From Buddleja alternifolia (taxonomy: Eukaryota; Streptophyta; Magnoliopsida; Lamiales; Scrophulariaceae): DNA of 64,000 bases. The position numbers and the translations under genes are program-made. Below, one piece after another: positions 10,409 to 22,329 of this stretch (position 1 is its first letter; each line of letters begins with the position of its first letter). Location of the stretch: the NCBI GenBank assembly GCA_019426215.1, contig CM033394.1, forward strand, positions 38,686,423 to 38,750,422, given 5' to 3'. Under the pieces are notes generated by a model, which had not been told where the DNA came from, ran no database searches, and was given only the letters and a program-made list of their open reading frames with translations.

Positions 10409-12806
10409 TTAATTGGGCACGAGCAGACAGTGGCACTCAATTTTTTTTATGAGACCAACGCTTGCATCCATGAGTCGGCATGGGTCAGGCACATCCTCAG
10501 TCATCTTCTCATACTCTAAGGTCCACGTTACTAGATTGTCTTCACCATTTTTGTCGACATTAATAATAAACTTAAATGTCTTGTACATCTTCAACAAATC
10601 TCCGTCAAGTACCTTGTACGTGATTGATTTCATATTCTCATCTATTGATTCAATCATCTCTTTTGCAACCATCTTTTCTCCATCTGTATATCACATCGCA
10701 TCCAAATTCCACTTCAATTGTGTTAAAGTTCTTAATCATAATAGAAAGTTCATAGTGTAATAGAATATAAGATGAAATTGGGACAATCTAAGTTTAATGA
10801 GAAAAGAATGCAAGGACCATGCCTCATTGCTCATACCTAACCAAATTATAAAAAAGTAGGCTGAATTTGAAAACGGATTACAAGTACTTATTTTAAAGAT
10901 GTCGATGCGAATATTATATGAACGATAATTGTAGAAATCATTTTAATTATTTCACAAATTTAAACCTAGAGAAATATAATAATGAAATTGGTTTCTAACT
11001 ATTTCTTCTGAAACGCAGTTTACATAGCTTATCTTGTCCAAAATATTTATATATTTGGCAAGTCACTAACACGTGAAAGTAATCATTTTTATTGAAATAC
11101 TATTATTTATATTCAAATGCACATTTTAAAAAGGTTTCAGGGCAAAGTCACCATCTATGACGGAATATTGTTATAAATATCCATTGAAAATGGTATATAA
11201 TTGGTTGTGTGCATGTATTTTAATTAGTTATCTGAAGATTGCTAAAGTTGAGAGAACATCTGAAACCCCAATTACGGATTCCTCGTCTTACCTAAAGTAT
11301 TTATCATATCCTATATACCATTTCAAATACAACGAAAAATAGCTTAATTTTGTACAATTGTAGAAGTGACAAACTTTAGCATAAATTGTTATTAGGAGAA
11401 TTCATGTAATTACATGGAGTGGATAATAATTAACAAGACTAAACCCTGAAATATTAAGACAAAGTACTTTGGACTTGCACCCAACTAGATCGGCGAGTCA
11501 ATATGCACGATGTTCGGGAATATCAACCCAGACCCGTATCGTTGTGTTGGGTTTAGATTAGACCTATTTCTTTTATGTATGTGTTTGCATTTGTAGATAT
11601 ATACCGAATTGAATTATTGATTGATATTAACTATTCATTTTGTAGTGTGAAACAAATAAATAAAAAAATTCATCCTAGAGGATTCAGAGCCAAATTTCTT
11701 GAAGCAGGTCCTAACACGACATATGGTTATTTGTTGTTTTTTTTTTCTTTTTTTTTTTGGGCCGAACCCCCTTATGTCATGTGGAGAATTTTTCGGGTGC
11801 CTCATCCCTTCTTTATAGCATCCAAAATAAAACAATAAAGCAACAAAGAACTGTTATTTCTTGAGTAGGGTTATCAACACGAATTTAATAAAACAAAGGT
11901 TGTAATACCCTTTGTCCCACGTGGGAAAAAGGAGGAAAATGAAAATAATTTATAAAGAGAACCCTAGAATTCAAGTGTAACAATGGATATCTATTTTGGG
12001 CCATAGTTCAAATGCCCAACTCAAGGTTACGCTCAGTGGGTTCGATGGGATTTCTCTGGTCCAACGGGCTCGTGAGCCCGGGGCGTGACAAAGGTGGTTA
12101 ATCAAACCCAATTTCCAAGATATGAACTAAGTAACCCGGGTTTAGGTTGGATGTCAACCACTTCAGACCGGAACCTAACCCGACCCAAAACATTGATTTT
12201 GGATTTTGGTTCGTTGGCCCACATTTTGTTAAGCTCCATGATATTATTTTATCCAAACATTTCACGTGTGATACCCCACATCCCACATGGGATAAAGATT
12301 GAAATATTGAACTCCTTATTAGCATTGATCAAAGAACTCATGTGCATCCATTGGATTACCATTACAGGCAAGTGGTTCGGAGCCTAATTTCGGGATACAC
12401 AAAGTGGGTTTAGAGGTAATTCTCGCGTCCAACGAGCTCGCGAGTCCAAGGCGTGACATCACGAGTTTAATTTGAAAATAAAATCCAATAATTTATAATT
12501 CTAAATAGTTTCTAATTTTTTTCCCTCGAAAAAAGTATAAGATGCGATAAATAAGCCTAAGCCCAAACACCCTCTTAGATACTGTTTGAGTTATTAGAGT
12601 AAAATTTGGTATGCTTATGTACCTAGAACGCATGTCCAGACGACGACTGAGCCAACAGCTCCCCAATGGCCAGAGAGCAAATCAACACTTTGAATGGTAT
12701 CAGGGCAGATGTTTGATATGAGATGTGGTTCCTTAATCAGCTTATAGAACACATCACCATCGGACTTTATGCTTGTTGTGGAAACAAGCTTACCATTAAG
12801 CTCCAT
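10409..12806 (-). CDS. MLP-like protein (Bet v 1 family), two exons
   Basis: Complete coding sequence on the minus strand: exon 1 complement(12623..12806), exon 2 complement(10409..10683), 153 codons including the stop, 152 aa. The donor GT (12621-12622) and acceptor AG (10684-10685) split a codon after residue 61, as expected for MLP genes. The sequence shows the MLP start (MELNGKLVS), the glycine-rich loop GHWGAVGS (about 46-53), TLEYEK, and the C-terminal amphipathic helix ending in VPN. Length equals the family norm. A Met 11 codons upstream (12839) is in frame, but the inner Met matches the family. MLP proteins are small hydrophobic-pocket proteins tied to defence and stress; the ligand is not predictable. 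A broken paralogue lies at 5816-6090. The 1.9-kb intron carries two solo LTRs. Confidence 0.9.
11901..12090. mobile_element. TRIM-like solo LTR A (190 bp)
   Basis: TGTAATACCC...GGGGCGTGACA, flanked by AAGGT on both sides (11896-11900, 12091-12095). It lies in the MLP intron. It contains a perfect palindrome CCCACGTGGG (G-box core CACGTG) about 17 bp from its left end. Confidence 0.85.
12267..12458. mobile_element. TRIM-like solo LTR B (192 bp)
   Basis: TGTGATACCCC...CAAGGCGTGACA, flanked by TCACG on both sides (12262-12266, 12459-12463). Same architecture as LTR A but diverged: palindromic CCCACATGGG near the start and a GAGCTCGCGAG palindrome near the end. Separate TSDs show two independent insertions, not one element. 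Confidence 0.85.
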
Positions 12807-12891
12807 GATATCTTCGCAGAAAAGAATAATATATAACAATTTAAGAGTTGGGAAATGATTTGATCTGAGGTAAGGAATGCCTGATTCTCAT

Positions 12892-12902
12892 GTTTTTATA
12901 AA
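12892..12902 (-). promoter_or_regulatory. Putative TATA box of the MLP-like gene
   Basis: TTTATAAAAAC on the minus strand, about 90 bp upstream of the chosen start codon (12806). A reasonable TATA position for a 50-60-nt leader. No transcript evidence. Confidence 0.5.
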
Positions 12903-13300
12903 CGTTTAGCCAGGAAAAGAATCTAAACTTTTTTATAATGCTGGTTGGACCATTACCCTATTACGTATAAGCTTATTCTCTATAATAATAGCTAGAGAGA
13001 TGACATTATCAGTTTTCAAATGTGTAATATATCAAGTAATATGCAAATACTGTATCTGCATAAATTATATCTCCAGAGTAAAGTTAACTAGGTTTTAGTT
13101 ATTATATCGAGAAGAGAAGTGATCCTGGGATCTGAGATTAGTTTCTAAGTGAGAGATTGATAAGTTTGTGGACACTGATTGATACAAAAGATCGGAAGAA
13201 GTCAAAGAAGAAGCCAAAACAATCCCGGAAATGGTAAAGTAAGTTTGACCATGGTCAAAGGGGGTTTGACTCGGGGATTGGCAGTAGAACAGTTTGAGAT
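12903..13300. other. MLP upstream region, nothing recognised
   Basis: Non-coding. A TTGACCATGGTCAA palindrome near 13246 contains W-box cores (TTGAC) on both strands. Possible regulatory relevance to the divergently placed MLP gene is speculative. Confidence 0.35.
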
Positions 13301-15770
13301 TGTGTTTCCTACGCGATTTCGGCTTGGATTTGGCAATTGACTTGTACTAGAATTGTGTTTCTTAAATACTTAAAAATAATAGTGTTTCATTTTTGGAATA
13401 GGTTTTAGTTTTGCCGCGTGTCATAGCACACCAAAAATATTATTTATTTACCTTGATACTTAATGCGAGATTGGTAAGCAAGGGTCGAACCCAAAGTAGT
13501 GCAGATCAATTACAATTGTTAACTACTTATGATACTTAAAAAGAAGGGGTGGTTTGGTTGCAATTACATGATGACTAAATGTAAACACATGTAAAGCACG
13601 CAATAAAACACGAGATTTGAACAACGAAGGATAGTCCGGTCCATTGTAATTACCCATCATCTTCTCGATTTGATCATAGATACACAAGATTAATTCTAAT
13701 CAAGTAGCCAACTAAGAGAAACAATGATAGCATATGAACCTCTACTCTTCTCGTAAGTGTAATTTACCAAAAAATAGCCAATCGATAAATCTAACTCCTA
13801 AAATGCATCTAGAGTCTAGGCTTTCGATCTATTTAAGGAGAAGCATTAATCACGAAAAGAGAATTGACATCAATAGTCAATACACCTAGCATGAATTAAA
13901 TCTAATGACATTGATTTTCCCCTAAGGATCTAATATCAACCATTCATCAATATTAATCCCTAGTTTCTACTAAGTAAGGTCCTAATTGATGGATCAATGA
14001 AACACAAGAACAAAATGTACATCTAAGTCAAGCATTTCATCAAACACTTAGCATGCATTCAAGAAAATCACATACTCAACATAGAAATTATATTAAGAAC
14101 AATAATCTCACAAATCAAGATAATGATTTCGAATCACAATTGCCTGGATGAGGCTTTTAGCCTCTAAATTTCATCTTCAAAGCTAAAATATCCCAAAAAG
14201 TGCAAAAATACCAAGAGGAACAAGACTTGGGGGAAAAGATAACCTAGAATGGGTTAACGGCCTATTTATAGGCCCAAAATCAGGTCCCTCCGCTTAATCT
14301 CGTGCTGTAGAGAGAATTTTCGCTCGCTGGAACATGAGCAAGCAGTAGCTTCTGCCCGTTTGTGCTACGGCGAGCATTTTTGCTCGCTACGGTCTCTTGT
14401 TCAGTTTTCGTAAATTGGTCATATCTCTCTCTATAGACATCGGATTGAGACGATTCAAGCTGATATGTAAATCTAAGACATAGATCTACAATTCTTTAGA
14501 AGGGGACAAGAACTGATTCATCTATTGAACATGGGAAACACCCATCACAAAATGACACTTCGTTTTGATCTTCCACACTGTTCATTTCCAATGTCATTTT
14601 CGCCTTCTTATGGACATTTTTTATCTTTGTCTTCAACATATGAAATAAAGCTACATCTCTTAGATTTAGAATGACACAATATTAAAGTGAATTGGATATC
14701 CATGGAGAGAGTTACGGCATAAATGCTAACGCTGCGCTTGGAGAACCGTTTCTTCTTAATTCCGTCCGATTTTCTTCATTTTCCTAAAATATCTTTGGAT
14801 GATCCTACAAGATAAAATCAAGATTTTAGGCAAATATTTAGCATCAAATATTGATAAAAGCATTAGAATTAGACAAGATTACTAAGCATATGTTGGAAAA
14901 ATAAAACAAAAACACAGCGGAAATGATGTAATTAAATTTGTTTAGATTTCCCAATTCAGGATCCACCCCAGGGTTTTATCACGTGTATATATGATAGAGA
15001 TATCGATACTTTATCAGTTGTAGTGAAGTGGTTGCAGAATCACAACTTTCGAATTCTTCAAGTCATTTGCGAACTGATTCGGCTGATTGATTGATTATCT
15101 GAGCAGTACAAAAGTGTTGCCTCTAAATTGTCCCTCCGGAAAATTCGAACGAAAAATCTCCTCTTCTTGGCTTATGGTGGCCGACGGCTAGAGAGAGAGG
15201 GGAGAGGGAGGGTTTTCTTTTTTTGGTAGCGTAAGTGTGTTGTAACTTATGTTATGACCTAGGTTTAATTAAGTGATATATTTATATATATCACTTAAGT
15301 TACAACCTTAGGATTAATTTCACCCATGTTGGACGCTTCATAGTCCGCCCCACACGGTCAAGGTTCACCTCTTGGTGCACCAATTTGAGCTCAGTCCAAT
15401 CTTTTATTAAATTAATTAATTCATTCCAATTAATTAATCTAATTAAACAATAGATGAGATATTTAATTAATCTTATTTCTCCAAGAAATAATATATTAAT
15501 TAAAGCATAAATGAATTAACTTATTTCTCTAAATAATTAATTTCATTTAATTAATTTGAAGTATCCAATACTTAAAATATTGCTATAAGATTACACTACA
15601 ATCACTAATACAGAAATGGCCTATTACAGCGGTTATACAAAAAACCGCTGTAATTTTTTTTTTAAATTTCTTTTTCCCGGGCCTATTACAGCGGTTATTT
15701 CCATAATCGCTGTAATAGGTAGTTTTGTTTTTTTTTTTTAATTTTATTTTCTCGTTTATAATTTTATCAT

Positions 15771-16046
15771 GTCAGAATGACACAAAATTCACACGGTTAT
15801 AGCGAAATGGCACTTTGAACAAAACGCATGGTTATACCATGCGATTTTGTGATTTTAGCCATCTAACATTGTTTAAGGCCTCAAATTTGCATTTTATTAC
15901 GAAAATAAGGTATTTTCGTAATTAAACGCAAATTTGAGGCCTTAAACGATCTCAGATTGCTAAAATCACAAGACCACAATGCAAATCATGTGTTTTGTTT
16001 AGCACGCCATTTCGCTATAGCCGTGCAAATTTCATGTCATTCCAAC
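15771..16046. repeat. Long inverted repeat (foldback) in the CACTA derivative
   Basis: Arms of ~135 bp (15771-15903 and 15911-16046) are imperfect reverse complements around a centre near 15907. Matching landmarks are GTTTAAGGCCTCAAATTTGC against GCAAATTTGAGGCCTTAAAC, and TATAGCGAAATGGC against GCCATTTCGCTATA. Confidence 0.8.
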
Positions 16047-16080
16047 ACCACAAAATTTCAACCGAGAAATATTTTTGTAA

Positions 16081-16256
16081 ATACACAAATATACATACAT
16101 CCATCAACATATACACAAATATACATACACCCATCCACACATACACAAATATACATACAACCACATATACACAAATATACATACGCCCATCAACATATAC
16201 ACAAATATACATACACCCATCCACACATACACAAATATACATACACCCACATAAAC
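16081..16256. repeat. 30-bp minisatellite
   Basis: Six units, each beginning ATACACAAATATACATAC, at 16081, 16111, 16141, 16167, 16197 and 16227 (one unit is 4 bp short). Confidence 0.9.
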
Positions 16257-16894
16257 ACTAGTACTATTTTATTAGTTTTAAGGGTATTTTCATAATTTTA
16301 CATATTATGAAAAATCGAACAAACAAAATAATCAACACGAGATCTAGATCTACGCCATTGCTAACACACCGAAAATATGAAAAATAAGGCGAATATCATT
16401 AGATCGAAGCACATACGTAGATACAACATTCAACAAACTAAAAATACAAATATTTAACATGAAATCCGAGATGATTTCGGATCAAAACCTCGTTTGTGAT
16501 GGTGGTGGTCGTTGTGGTTGTGGCAGCGGTGGTGAGAGAGAGAGTCGAGCGAGAGAGGGCGCGTTGGTGGAGCTCGTGCATGCGGCGATGGTGAAGACGT
16601 GAGAGAGAGAGAAAACGGGCAGCGGTACACAGTGGTGGTGGCGGTCGTTGTGGCGGCGTTGGTGGTGGTAGTGTCGGCGGCATTGGTGGAGGTGGTAGTG
16701 TCAGCGGAGTTGGTGGTGGTGGTAGTGAGAGAGAGAGAGAGAGGAGTGTAAGAGAGAGAGAGAGAGGAGAGTAAGAGAGAGAGAGAGAGGAGTGAGAGAT
16801 AGAGAGAAAGAGAGGAAATGAAGAAGATGAAATTTGAAATGAAGAAGAGAAAGAGAGGAAGGGGAGGCGGGGTTTTATTTTATTTTTTTGAATT

Positions 16895-17220
16895 TTTGGC
16901 CTATTATAGCGGTTCTTCTCAGAACCGCTGTAATAGTTCCGGACCAATTACAGCTGTTCTGAGAAGAACCGCTGTAATAGGTCCGGACCAATTACAACTG
17001 TTTTGAGAAGAACCGCTGTAACAGGCCTATTACAGCGGTTCTCTACAGAACTGCTGTAATAGCCTGGCGCCTATTACAGCGGTTCATGAAAGAACCGCTG
17101 TAATAGGTGCCGCGTTTTACCTATTACAGCGGTTCTTTCACAAACCGCTGTAATAGCTCCCTCCGTTCAGCGGTTTTTTTAAAAACCGCTGTAATTGGGG
17201 CGCTGTAATAGGCTATTTTT
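16895..17220. repeat. CACTA subterminal palindromic repeats
   Basis: Repeated inverted pairs of the word TTACAGCGGTT separated by 4-8 bp. They are the presumed binding sites of the element's DNA-binding transposase subunit, as in En/Spm. The same word family occurs at 60195-60590. Confidence 0.75.
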
Positions 17221-17582
17221 GTAGTAGTGAATTTCGTTCGATTTTTTCTTTTTAAGCATGACTCTGTAGGTTCATCTATATTTGGCAATGTGAGGATTCC
17301 ATTGAATGTGGGTAACACCTAGCCAGTCAAGTGGCCCACATCGTATCCCAAATAAGATGAAATGATTAGATAATTGTTTACCTTTCCTATTGTAAATACT
17401 GTGTGAATTTAAACTTTTCGTTTTCTTATCCCTGTCAAGTAAGAGTCATGGTTTAGGTCAAACTCATAAACTTGACTTTATGCTATTTTTATAATAAGTC
17501 CAAATCAATGAATACTTTGGGCAAAGACTTTAAGATCTTACTTACTTATAAGTGCATAGGATTATTTTTTGTTCACTTTCGA

Positions 17583-18502
17583 GGGTACTATACCAGATCT
17601 TCGGAATGTTGGTTGTGTTTCAATAGGTTCAGTATGTGTTTCTTGATCATTTGTCTCCCTAGGTGTTTCATTTTGTTTATTAAGAACAATCTTTCTAACT
17701 GCACCACCTTCTTGAATAAACTCTTCTACAAGAAAGTACGCTTGCAGTGAAATAATGATCCTTTGATCATCTTGCATGTAGAAAAGGTATCCCATGGAAT
17801 TCTCAGGAAACCAATGAAATGTCATTTAAGGGACCTTGCTTCCAATTTCTGCCTTTGTCTTCTTGATATAGGCAAGGCATCCCCAAACCCTAATGTATTT
17901 AAGATTTGGTTTCCGATTTCTGTATATCTCATATGGAGTCTTAGGAACAGATTTGGAAGGACATCTATATAACATATGAATAGCAGTAAGGAGTGCATGT
18001 CCCCACAAGAAAATGGGTAAATCCGTGTAACTGAGCATGAATCGAACCATGTCTAAAAGCGTTCGATTTCTGCACTCTGTTACCCCATTTAGTTGTGGAG
18101 TCGCTTGTGGTGTGAGTTGTACTATTATCCCATGTTCCTTTAGGAATTCATTAAACTCATCACTCATATATTCACCTCCACGATCCGATTGTAGTGCTTT
18201 TATTTGATGTCCAGTTTGATTTTTCACTAAAGCCTTAAATTCTTTAAACTTTTCAAATTATTCAAACTTGTGTTTCATTAAGTACACAAGAATACACCTT
18301 GAATGATCATAAGTGAAAGTAATGAAATAGTGAAAACCTCCACGAGCCATTTCTCCAAATGGTCCGCAAATGTCAGTGTGCACAAGTCCTAATACTTCAG
18401 TGGCCCTTTCGAAAGTCCTGGTGAAGGGAGATCTAGCCATTTTGCCTTTGAGACAAGATTCACAAGTTGGATAGGGATCCAATCCCAATGGATCAATGAA
18501 CC
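17583..18502 (-). pseudogene. copia integrase core and linker (hosting element)
   Basis: Continues, on the minus strand, the integrase split by the Sirevirus insertion. It has the CC half of the zinc finger (CESCLKGKMARSPF), the first catalytic Asp in HTDICGPF, the second in LQSDRGGEY, and the Glu region GVTECRNRT. The C-terminal copia motif (GYLFYMQDDQ..., ending in FRRSG) follows. The frame is broken near 18250 and ends where the deleted RT should start. Joined to 40838-41052 across the insert, the frame is continuous after removing one TSD copy. Confidence 0.85.
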
Positions 18503-20022
18503 TGTTAGGAATTTCATGTTAGAAGTTTTGATGATGACAATTAGGATTTTATGTTAGATCCCAAAATATGTAAGTTTGATTTTATTTAGAAATCATGTAT
18601 AAGCTTTGAAGCGTTAGAATTGTAATAGGCTTCGCTTTATTTTATTCTAGATTGTTAGGCTAAGTATTCTTAGACTGAGCGTCTAATAATTTCTAAGTGA
18701 ATTTATCAGTAGTTAAGTTTGAAGACTCAAGCGCCTGAAGTCTGAATGAAGACGAAGTTTCCAAGCGTCCAAACGACAAGCTATATCAAGCGTTTATTAG
18801 GACAGAAGTTAGTCAAGGATGAATGAGCGTCTATCAATGACTGATTTCACCTGAATTTATTTCTGAGTCCAGAAGGAGTTTAATGCAAATATTCTCAGTG
18901 CATTAAGTGCCAACGGACATTTAATTCAAGTGCATTAAATGCTGATAAGAGCATTAAATGTGATAAGCTCTTTCAGACATACGGAGAAGCCGCCCCATTG
19001 GACTGTCATTTCACAGACTGCAGCACCAACTTTTGTGCAGCAGATGTTCAGGAAAAGGGACAAAAGTTGTTCACTCAGTGAGAGACACGCGCCTGTGCAT
19101 GTGTCAAACGGACATTTTTTCTAAGAATGCCTATAAATAGAACTTCAACAACAAGCTAGATATACCCGATCGATTCCAAGCCAAATTGCTGTTGCATTGA
19201 AGTCTCATTCCTTAAACTCTCAGAAAAGCCAGAATATTCAAGCAAACATTCTCTTTGCTTTTCTTCAAATCCTGAGACAGTCAACCAATTTCTCAAACAC
19301 TCTTTTCGGAGAAACCTACATTACTATTGAGATATTCACAATTGTTTGAACTTTATTAAAATCAAACAAACCATTCAGAAAAACCCCATCCAAGCCTCGC
19401 GATCTGTGTGAAGTCGATGTTGGATACTTGCATTATTTCTGAGTGAAAGAAGCAAGAGGATAGAAGTGTCTTGGAGCAGAAATCTGTGTGATCAAGGAGC
19501 TCAAGTCATCAACATCCATCACTCCCTAATCTGTAGAAGATTTTGTGTGATTCTTTGAGAATCATTTTAGTGGATTGTCTCCGAGTGTTCAAGGAGAAGA
19601 AGGACGTAGTTGGGATTACACCACCCAACGAACCTTACAAATATTGTGTTCTTTACTTTATTGTCAATGTCCATATTGTCATATCATTGCATAAATCTGT
19701 TTAGTGAAACTCAAGTGAACGCTAAGCAACTAAGAAACAGTTTGTGACGCTAAAAGCTTTCAAACAAGAAGACTCTAAAATAGTTCCGCTGTGCTAACAC
19801 TGATCAAAGAAGTGAACGGTTAAACCTATTTGGTTATAGTATTCAAATCTTGAAATCTAAGTTAACTTTCTAAAAATAGTCTTCGATAGACGCTCAGTCA
19901 AGCGCCTACTTCTCAAGCGTCCAACACATTGTTTAATACGAATTTTTGAAGTCGAAAAAGACTTCAGGGTCTATTCAACCCCCCCCTTTCTAGACCCTTT
20001 CGTATGCCACTTGGGACCAACA
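18503..20022 (+). repeat. Sirevirus-like 5' LTR (1520 bp)
   Basis: TGTTAGGAATTTC...GGGACCAACA. It differs from the 3' LTR by many substitutions and several indels, so this element is clearly older than the Tat-like element nested in it. Several AAGCGTC/AAGCGCC words occur near both ends. Confidence 0.92.
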
Positions 20023-20024
20023 AG

Positions 20025-20036
20025 TGGTATCAGAGC
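20025..20036 (+). other. Primer binding site (tRNA-iMet type)
   Basis: TGGTATCAGAGC two bases after the 5' LTR end, the usual plant copia primer site complementary to the 3' end of initiator tRNA-Met. Confidence 0.9.
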
Positions 20037-20120
20037 TGTTAAAATTGAATTTTTAAAAATTTCAAAGTATAACAGCTTGTTTAGATCCTTTTTCAAATCT
20101 ACTTGCTTTAAATTTTCTTT

Positions 20121-21197
20121 ATGGCATTTGCTAAAGTTCCTAAACTAACTGAGTCAAATTATGACACATGGAAAGTCAAAGCATTTACATATCTCTGTTC
20201 ATGTGATGATGACATGTGCAATATTATTTCAGATGGGCCAATCAAAATATATAAGGTTATCACTAGAGCGCCTGGAGCCATGGAAGACACTCCGGATGGT
20301 AACGTGGATAAGCCAAAACAAGAATGGCCTCCAGATGAGCGTCGAAGAGCAAATTTGGACAATGTTGGTCGTAATGCTCTTTATACAGCTATTGGTGATA
20401 ATGACAACTTATTCGACAAGATTAAGTCATGCAATACTACTAAAAAAATTTGGGATAAGTTAATCATAATTTGTGGTGGTTCAGCTCAGATCAAAGAGAA
20501 CAAGTTTTCCATTGCCAAGGAACGGTTTAACAGCTTCAAGATGTTGCCTAATGAGACTTTGGAACAATTGGATATAAGATTCACTGCTCTTACTACAGAA
20601 TTAACATCTTTGGGCATGGATTTACAGAATCGGGAAATGGTGGTCAAAATCTTTAGAAGTCTACCTAGTAGATTCTTGATGAAGACAACAGCTATGAGAG
20701 AGTCGAACAATTTGGATAGTTTAACTCCAAAAGATGCTTTTTCAGAACTCAAAGCATTTGAGTTTGAGTTGAATTCGACTAGTGATGAAGTGAGCAGTCC
20801 AGTGATTGAGTCTGGAGTGCTTATAGCATCAATCAAGGGTAAGGTTTCAGATATCAGCGAGGAAGAGGAGTTAGCTTTACTGAATAGATTTAGAAAGTTC
20901 TTGAGATATGAAAAGAAAAGAAAAGGTTCCAGCAATCAAGGACAAAGTTCATATCAAGCGCCTGCTCCAATACATCAACAGTTTCAAGCGCCTCAGTATT
21001 CTGTTCCTACACCCCAAGCGTCTGTTCAGTACCAAGCGTCTACTCAAAATCTCTCAGCGCCAATGATCTCAAAACCACATACTGCAAGGTTAACAAATGA
21101 ACAAAAGATGAAAACTAATCTTTGTTATAATTGCAGGAAACCAGGGCACTACCAGGTAAATTGCCCTTATCCAAACGTATCCAAGCCCACAAGGTAG
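20121..21197 (+). pseudogene. Sirevirus-like gag with zinc knuckle
   Basis: 358 codons from MAFAKVPKLTESNYDTWKVK, the typical copia gag start (TESNYxxW). A capsid-like helical region of the UBN2 type spans about 100-215. A linker rich in QAP/QAS (codons CAA GCG) lies near 275-315, and a CCHC knuckle CYNCRKPGHYQVNC near the end. A TAG at 21195 closes this frame, but the same frame continues beyond it, so the stop may be a later mutation. Gag forms the particle that packages the RNA. Confidence 0.88.
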
Positions 21198-22298
21198 GAT
21201 TATGTGGATATAAACCAATTTAGGAGCAACCTTCATCAACAAGGTTTGCTAGCGGAATCAGAACCAGCATCTGAACCTGAAGATTTGGAATCATCAGAGG
21301 AGAGTAGTGATGATGATGAGCCATTGGATGACTCAGCGCTTATTTGTCTCATGGCCAGAGATGATGAAGCGTCCCCTGAGGTAAACACTGAATTATCTCT
21401 TCCTCTCTCTTATGAAGAAATACTTGACAAAGTCAAAGAATATTACAATGATTGTCAAGATGCCGCCAAATCATACCAAAATCACTTTGATATCATTTCA
21501 TCGCTCACAAGTGATAAAGTGACACGCAAGGCAGAGTTGCAAGTTCAACAACAATGTATTGAGAAAAATCAATCGTTTGAGAGTGAAATAATCCAGTTGA
21601 AAAGTGATCTTGATATAATAGTCAAGAGAGAAGCTGAGATGATTGCTAGACTTGCTAAATCATAACAGCTCGTCTCAGCACTGTCTAAAGCGTCAAGAAA
21701 GCTAGACAATGTGACCGAGGTAACAAGGTTATTTGGTGAAAAGACTGGTTTAGGATGCAATCAATTCGTTAAACAACTAAATAAATCTAATGTTATGGAA
21801 AACAACAAAGGAAAGGGTGTTTTCTTTGTTGAAAAAGGTCCACAAGGTCAAACATAAAATGAACCGAGCGATGGTGGTACAAGGCCAAATGAGAAAGCCA
21901 AACCTGACTCAGGCAAGGGGAAGGCAAAGGCAAATGATTCACAAAGACAAGCTCATCCAAATGCTCAAAAGGCTAAGGGTAAACCTAACCACTGTGAATC
22001 AAGCGCTAAGCGTCCAGCACCAAAAGTGCAACCCAAGCCAACGCCAAGGAACTACCAACGTCAATATCCAAGGCAGTCAAGATCATATTATCGATACTAT
22101 GATGATTATGACTATGACTATGATTATGATTACTATTATAATCGAGGAAATTATTATACACCCAAACAACACACACAACACAATGTGAAACCCAAGAAGG
22201 CCAGTATTCCTACAATGAAGACTATGCAAATATGGGTTCCTAAAGTTCTAATTCAAACTAACAATGCTACTAATGTTAAAGGACCCAAGCAACAATAG
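21198..22298 (+). pseudogene. gag-pol linker region (broken)
   Basis: The same frame as gag continues with stops near 21195, 21663, 21855 and 22296. It shows an acidic segment (SSEESSDDDEPLDDSALICL), a helical/coiled stretch (about 21410-21660), a basic segment and a Tyr/Asp-rich tract (22080-22140). Long linkers of this kind occur in Sirevirus polyproteins. No enzyme motif. Confidence 0.6.
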
Positions 22299-22329
22299 GT
22301 ACCTAAACAGAAATAGAACTTCCCTTTTG

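Larger units (their letters stand above)
15603..17229 (-). mobile_element. Non-autonomous CACTA element (1627 bp)
   Basis: Starts CACTAATACAG and ends TTTGTAGTAGTG with the 3-bp duplication AAT on both sides (15600-15602, 17230-17232). The intact LTR copy at 44640 shows the empty site. The subterminal regions carry repeated CCTATTACAGCGGTT words, often as paired palindromes (15613-15720, 16895-17215). A CT/CCG-rich stretch, read on the minus strand (16500-16860), matches the leader type of the CACTA at 60176. It therefore looks like a deletion derivative lying in minus orientation, with no transposase. Confidence 0.9.
14891..17582 (-). repeat. 3' LTR of the hosting copia element (truncated, interrupted)
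   Basis: 14891-15602 plus 17230-17582 align with 43952-45010 of the 5' LTR. The gap is the CACTA insert. Homology ends at about 17582, where integrase-side pol sequence begins, so roughly the last 600 bp seen in the 5' LTR are deleted. Confidence 0.8.

Noticed and set aside
11901..12458. One complete TRIM element with two LTRs
   Set aside because: The two units have different target duplications (AAGGT and TCACG), are diverged, and no primer site lies between them, so they are two solo insertions.
15957..16295. Overlapping Tyr/His/Thr-rich frames on both strands
   Set aside because: A 30-bp minisatellite has a period divisible by three, so it gives long open frames in all phases.
16438..16947. 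169-codon proline/serine-rich frame on the minus strand
   Set aside because: Produced by CT- and CCA/CCG-rich simple sequence in the CACTA derivative. No domain, and no coding signature beyond low complexity.
22080..22140. Asp/Tyr alternating tract as a functional motif
   Set aside because: An expanded GAT/TAT codon repeat in the gag-pol linker, better explained by slippage.
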